This document shows, piece by piece, positions 58,926 to 64,000 of a stretch of 64,000 nt of DNA. Source of the DNA: Dicaeum eximium (lineage: Eukaryota > Chordata > Aves > Passeriformes > Dicaeidae); assembly GCA_013396995.1 (NCBI GenBank), contig VWZP01001734.1, positions 154,895 to 218,894 of the forward strand, given 5' to 3'. The notes beneath the pieces were generated by a model. It had not been told where the DNA came from. It was given only the letters and a program-made list of their open reading frames with translations, and did no database searches. The position numbers and the translations under genes are program-made. How positions within the stretch are numbered: the first letter of the stretch is position 1; every line of letters begins with the position of its first letter.

Positions 58926-59287
58926 TGTGGTAGTTTAAGGCAAATCTGGGAGCAGACCTCCCAAAGGGGGCCCTCCAGAAAAGCAAATCCACGCGGCCCG
59001 TCCCCCCAACCGGTTCGGGGGAAAAAAAAAAAAATTTCCTCCGAGAGTAGTGGAAAAGACCCTGTTTACTTCACAGGCAAGCACTNNNNNNNNNNNNNNN
59101 NNNNNNNNNNNNNNNNNNNNNNNNNNNNNNNNNNNNNNNNNNNNNNGGGCAGGCTCTGATAACAAACTTGTGCTGCTGCTCCTGCCCGCCCTCGCTCTCT
59201 GGCAGTCTTCAAGGCACAGAGTAAACATCCAGCATAGAGAGAGCAGATGATTTGGGGATACAAGCATTATAAAGTCACCCCAGGACA
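58926..59287 (-). mobile_element. Solo LTR, family B, nested in LTR H
   Basis: Plus-strand start TGTGGTAGTTTAAGGCAAAT (from TGTCCTGGTTTAGGGCAAAT) and end AAAGTCACCCCAGGACA. The flanks GTTTG (58921-58925) and GTTTG (59288-59292) are identical, an exact 5-bp target duplication. A 61-N gap at 59086-59146 hides part of its middle. The poly(A) signal position reads AGTAAA on the minus strand (plus-strand TTTACT near 59066-59071), as in the copy at 33558. Removing it and one flank restores the family H text. Confidence 0.93.
59086..59146. other. Assembly gap (61 N)
   Basis: Falls in the GC-rich middle of a family B LTR, where sequence quality evidently dropped. Confidence 1.
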
Positions 59288-59867
59288 GTTTGCTTCAGGG
59301 TGAGGGAGGCCATAGCCCACAGACCCATTTCCTGGGATCAAGTTTGACCCATTTCCTGGGATCAGGTTTCCACAGATTTCCCCAGGTGAGGTGAGGGAGG
59401 AAGTTTTGGTGTGTTGTAATGGTCAGGGGCAGAGAACCCATCCTTCCTTACACAAACTGGCTATGCAACCTCCAATCCTGGGAATGCCATATCCATTGGA
59501 CAGTCATGTGAGAGGCAGCTGAGGGGATGCCTTAATCCATCAAAGGCCCACCCAAAGTGGCCCCCAGAGCCATTCCTGAGGCCTTGCACCGGAGGAGTGC
59601 ACGTGATGCAACAAACCCAGAGTCTGTTGTAAGTGACAATGGCAAACTCCCCCCTCCCCTGACCTAGGGAGGGGCCTGGATTTTCCTACCTAGCCTCAGC
59701 GTACATTAACCCACCGGATCCTCTGCTCTTTGGGGAGATCTTTCACACCAGGAGACCAGCTAGAGAGGATCAATGGAACATCATCGGGATCCACGGAGTG
59801 ATGATATTTTTGTTATTCCACTCCTGTCACTGTCTTTCTGTTCCCCCCACCTATCCACCTATTTTTG

Positions 59868-59884
59868 CTCTCTCTCTCTCTCCT

Positions 59885-59930
<46 letters not shown>
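59868..59930. repeat. (TC)n microsatellite inside LTR H
   Basis: About 60 bp of nearly pure TC dinucleotides with a few C or G breaks, just upstream of the LTR AATAAA. The serine/leucine-rich open frame over it is a by-product. Confidence 0.95.
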
Positions 59931-59985
59931 ATTTACTATCAAATAAAACCCATACTGTTGTCACTGGCATATGGTTTTCTTTGCA

Positions 59986-62900
59986 CCTTAATTCAGGCAG
60001 GAGCATTTCTAAGAACTTTAGTAACCAGATCATGATAACATGTCAGATGACATGGTCAATGTTGGCAGTAAGCATGGAGGAACAATGAAGCTGAACAGGC
60101 CAGGAAACCTCCAAGAAACCGTAAAATGTCTATAAACCTAACGTAAAACATTGATTTGATTTCATCTGTTAGCTCTTAAAAAGAAACCTTTGTGTTGGTA
60201 TACTTTCTCTTCCATGTTACCAGTTATCTCAGAAGTGGCAGAGCAGGTTCTGCCGTTGCCTGTTTGACATTCCCAAGGGAAGACGCCTGTCCTGATATGG
60301 CTTTTCATCTGGGAGCAGAGCTTGTGCCTTTGGATTTAAAGAAAGAGGCTTCAGTTGTACTGCTTCTGCACTTGTGTCTTTCAGAAAAAAATTGCTTAGT
60401 GCTGACCTTACCATAGTTTTAGACTCAAAAGGTGTGGTAAACACTGATTTATTCATTAAATAGCAACACTAATGTTCCACTGACTTCTCAGCTCTTTTAA
60501 CAGCAAGTATTGCTTTAGTCTTTAGATGTTGGATGCTTCTCACATCTGATTCAAAATTATAACCCTGAGGTTGTTTTTATGATAGTGGAAAAAGCTGATG
60601 GAAAAGATACATTCCGTAGTGATTTATCTCATCAGTTTCCCAATGTTCAGTATTTTCCCTACCACTTACTTTTAGCTTGTGGCATATTGATTAGGCAAAA
60701 CACATATTCATGCAAATAGACTGCTACATATATATTAGAAAACAAAAAAAAGCCCCTCTGTAGAAGAAAACTGCACATTATGTACATACATTAAGTGCAT
60801 GGAAAAGTTTAAACTGACTTCTGAATGTTCTGGTACCCTGAATAAAACATGAAAGTGAGAAAAATATCTCATTCAATATCTGTCTGATATATATTTAACA
60901 GTGCTCTCAGTCCTTTACTGAGTCTTGTGGTTTTTTCAATGTCCAAAATATTGTCATCTTCACTTCTTCAGAAGTCTGGAATTTCCTGCTGCTCTCTCTT
61001 TATCAGTGTGAGAAGGAAAGGAGCATCTGGTTGAGGAAAAATAGATAGCTTGATAGTCTTGCTGTATTTCTTTGGAAAGGCATTAAAATGTCATAGCAGT
61101 ATAATATGTACCCTTAGATGATCTGTCAGTTATGTAAAGACTTATTTTGCAGACTAACAGGGCTATTGTCAATATGGAGTAGAAGCAACATTTTGTAAAA
61201 TGCCATATCTTATACTTAAATACCTGGAAAGCTGAAGAAAGTCTCCATGCAGAAGTTACCACTTTGTTACCTACAGAAAATGATGATTTGTTGTTCCTTA
61301 TTGTTGTTCAGCATTATATTGTGAAGTCATGGGTTTGCAGGTTTTTTTTTGGCTGGGGGTGGGATTGGTTTTTTTATTTTCTTTTTTTCTTGTTTTCTTT
61401 TGTTTTGCTTTGTTTTTGTTTTTGTTGGGTTTTTATGGTGGTGGTAGTGGTGGTTTGGGGTTTTTTGGTTGGTTGGTTGCGGGGGTTTTTTTGGTTTTGT
61501 TTCTTTGGGATTTTTCTTGTTCATTTAACCTGTAAACTGCAGGTAAACTTTTGGCTTGTTTGAAAATATTTTAATACAGAATTTTGGCTTTGAGATGTAA
61601 CAGCCTTTAGTTCTGGAACTGTTTAGACACTATGGTGAAAGGCACTTTTAATACAAGATTCCTACGATAATGCAGTCTGCAATTCTTTCCAGAGGATGAA
61701 CTTGTATTTCCTGTTTCACAATACTGTGGGTTGAAAATTGCCATCTAGACAGAGAGATTTATGATGCTATTAAGTGGTTTAGGTTTTTTGTGACTCAATG
61801 GTATTATTTTCTTTTCTTTACGAAGGAACATTATTGTTTTCTCTTCCATTTGCCATAAATGTGTGTGCAGATACTAAAAGAGAAAAATAATCAAGGTCAG
61901 GACACTTGGCTTTTTTTTTTTTAACTGACACTGATAGCTCTTTCTTTATCCCGTCTATTTTTCTTGAAATAGCTTCTGAAAAGTTGCTTAGGAACATATT
62001 CTTTGCTTAAGAGCAATACTTCTGCTTTCAAAATGGTAAAAGAATGGCATGCAGAGAAAAATTCTCCCCCTCATTTGAGCTCTAAACTCAACTGTCATCA
62101 GGATAGATTGTAGCAAAAAATAAAAATAAATTTCTCTTTTCTTAAAAGCTTATATATTTTACCATATTATCTTTAAATATAAGGTGCTTAAATGTCTCTC
62201 TCTATCACAATCATCACAGTGTTTTTTACCATATTTTATGTAGAAAAGAAAATGCTGGGGAGTTTTAACAGTATTTTCCATTAAATCTGCAAATTTTGGG
62301 TTGTTCTTATTTATCATTTGTATGTGTGGGTTTTACACTGTTGGAGAGAGCCTATGCAGCCAGAGGAGGTCATACCTACAGATCAGGACTATCAAACAAA
62401 ACCTGCTAGTAAACTGAGAAAAATCAATGGTGAAAATGCACCAACCAGCATAAATTATACTATATTGTAAAAAATTAAATTAATTGTTGGTATATTAATT
62501 GGACACACCAAGTATTAGGGCTTGCTCATGTCACTTGGGAGATCAAGTTATCACATGGGAGGTATGAATGTAACGAGAAAGCAGGTCACTCTGTATTGTC
62601 ACATCACTGCTGTTTGAATGCACTGCAGATATTTCTGACTGGCATCAGCTTTACAATCAGCAGCACAAATGAGGACACGTGCAATGTCTATAGGAGACAT
62701 GTTGCTTTTTTTCTGAATTCTGGTGAATGCAGAAGAGGTCTGGGGGGGAGTAACATTTGGAACTTTTTCTTTAATTATGAAACTACAGTGACTGGTGCAC
62801 CACCAAAACCTTGCCCAGCCCTGTATCTATTGAGGAGATAGGCAGTTTGGTTGGACTGCTCAGAAACCTCTTTTCTCTTATTTCAATTTTATGTACCTAG

Positions 62901-63716
62901 GTCTTACACAGTGGTATGATTAATATTTCAGGAAGCATTTTATAAGAATTTTTGCTGCTTTTTTATGCCTCGTGAATGACATGTCTTCACTTCAACGACA
63001 ATTTTCTTACTGACAAGCTGAGGATGTGGCACACCGGGTATCACCTTCCAGGACAAGCAATGTAAGTACTATAATGAGACAGGTCTTTGCAGAGCCTGTA
63101 ATCGGTGTCAAGTCACGGCAGCTTCACATCAGACAGAGATATACAACACAGGGCTGATTAATGAGGCTCAAACATCACAGTTGAGAGCCTTCCAGGCACT
63201 ATCAGACAGAAGAATGTCTTATATTCTGCAGGTTGTTACTGTGCTCAGAGCCTCTAATTTGCATCACAAAACCTTTAGCTAGGCCAATTCAAGATAATCC
63301 AGGATGGGATCCTGCTTTTTTACATGGATTATCAGTACTATGGCCTGCAATCCATCATTCTTGATTCTAGCTCTCATGGATGGCAGTAACAGTCATCTCA
63401 GCTTGCAGATCTGTTCACTTTAATTGGGTTAGTTTAATAACCTTCCTTGTATTAAAGTCAGCTTGGGAAGAGATGTAATATTTTCTGTTAGGAAAACCTA
63501 GAAACTGACTGTAGTAAGATTTGATTGTTGATCAAGAAATAGGAATTTAGTTATGTTAAGAAATCCTCACAGAAATTGATGTGGAACAAATAATTAAATA
63601 AAATTACTAATAAAGCATTCTGAAAAGATACTGCCAAAACAATAAGGAACCTGATTGAAAGCTGGTTAAACAAGGTTTTTTTCCCCTTTGGAGGAAGAAA
63701 TTTGATGCTTTGCTAT
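59986..63716. other. No gene recognised
   Basis: AT-rich unique sequence apart from the G/T-rich tract at 61338-61525. Overlapping frames of 60-99 codons, none recognised. Confidence 0.5.
61338..61525. repeat. G/T-rich low-complexity tract
   Basis: Long runs of T and of G on the plus strand, including GGTGGTGGTAGTGGTGG and GGTTGGTTGGTTGCGGGGG. The mirror of the A/C-rich tracts elsewhere. The very hydrophobic 99-codon frame over it (F, W, V, L) is composition-driven. The G-runs could form G-quadruplexes on the plus strand. Confidence 0.85.
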
Positions 63717-64000
63717 TGTCCTGGATTGTTAAAATAAGATATTCTATTTGCCATCTGATAAAGATGGGGTTGTTATCTGGGCAGGTTTCCCTTATCTTTT
63801 CACAAACAATACCTCCCCTGGGAAGACATTTTCTGTTAATGGGCCATTGAGTGCCTCCACATGACTGATAAGATTACATTATTCCCATTGTGAGGTGCTC
63901 TGCCCAGGGGGAGGGGCCAAGCATTTCTACTGGGATAAAAAGAGACACTTTTAAAAACGAAGACAGCCTGGATTCTCCACTGGATCTCCAGAGGAAAACC
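63717..64000 (+). mobile_element. LTR, family A, copy 2 (cut by the window end)
   Basis: Starts TGTCCTGGATTGTTAAAATA and follows the copy at 52985: TTCTATTTGCCATCTG, TTCTGTTAATGGGCCATTGAG, ATGACTGATAA, GCCAAGCATT and CTCCACTGGAT. Its TATA-like GGATAAAAAG is clearer than in copy 1. The remaining 370 bp or so lie outside the window, so whether it is solo or the 5' LTR of a provirus is open. Confidence 0.88.

Larger units (their letters stand above)
58881..59985 (+). mobile_element. LTR, family H, split by a younger LTR; possible retroviral 3' flank
   Basis: The left end TGTGAGCCAAACCC directly follows a purine run AGGGAAAAAAA (58870-58880), which looks like a polypurine tract, so sequence from about 58720 may be the 3' tail of a lost provirus interior. 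The LTR is interrupted at 58926-59287 by a family B LTR and resumes with CTTCAGGGTGAGGGAGGCC. It includes a (TC)n run and AATAAA at 59942-59947, and ends near TTTCTTTGCA. Without the insert it is about 740 bp. No matching flanks were found, so the right end is approximate. Confidence 0.65.

Noticed and set aside
59798..60088. 96-codon frame with a Leu/Ser repeat
   Set aside because: Produced by the (TC)n microsatellite in LTR H.
61264..61563. Hydrophobic 99-codon frame resembling a membrane protein
   Set aside because: Built from a G/T low-complexity tract; the F, W, V and L content follows from TTT, TGG and GTG runs.
1..64000. CRISPR arrays, operons, ribosome binding sites, tRNA or rRNA genes
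   Set aside because: The DNA is avian nuclear sequence; no evenly spaced repeats, no tRNA T-loop context and no rRNA segments were seen.

Overview
This window looks like repeat-bearing, gene-poor nuclear DNA from a bird, most likely a songbird. The evidence is several CR1 LINE fragments (3' tails built from ATTCTATGATTCT units, and a decayed reverse-transcriptase stretch) together with many solo LTRs of avian endogenous retrovirus types. The sequence is mostly AT-rich. I found no convincing host protein-coding exon, tRNA, rRNA or other RNA gene. The longest open frame outside a repeat is about 130 codons, overlaps a similar-sized frame in another phase, and shows no recognisable domain. The window could be intergenic or lie within a long intron; the sequence alone does not say which.

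Layout. Positions 1-13.6 kb are dense in mobile elements: a CR1 broken by a second CR1 (1.37-1.94 kb), a CR1 broken by a solo LTR (2.43-3.56 kb), an LTR with a TATA box (3.58-3.89 kb), a GC-rich block with assembly duplication, gaps and a 41-bp repeat (4.44-7.12 kb) that holds a class I-like solo LTR (6.20-6.92 kb), a single-N assembly duplication (8.29-8.83 kb) over a second copy of the TATA-bearing LTR, a second copy of the CR1-inserted LTR (11.74-12.39 kb), and another solo LTR (13.12-13.59 kb). From 13.6 to 23.2 kb almost no recognisable repeats are seen. A CR1 tail and a solo LTR follow (23.2-24.7 kb), then mostly unique DNA with two CR1 scraps to 33.5 kb, a solo LTR (33.56-34.20 kb), and a 758-bp solo LTR (36.27-37.03 kb). 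From 37.0 to 51.2 kb is again nearly free of recognised repeats. The last 13 kb carries a gap-containing LTR scrap, a CR1 piece, solo LTRs at 52.99, 55.70 and 58.88 kb (the last itself split by a younger solo LTR), and the start of another LTR at 63.72 kb that runs out of the window.

The clearest biology is the insertion history. Many LTRs can be bounded to the base by TG...CA ends plus matching 5-bp (one 4-bp, one 6-bp) flanking duplications, and nesting gives relative ages. No retroviral gag, pol or env frame was recognised, so these are recombination products (solo LTRs). The clearest technical result is two local assembly duplications at N gaps. I found no undescribed functional system. 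The best unexplained candidates are a perfect 22-bp palindrome centred on a kappaB-type site, a perfect 16-bp-stem hairpin with an octamer motif at its loop, and a perfect palindromic X-box-like site.
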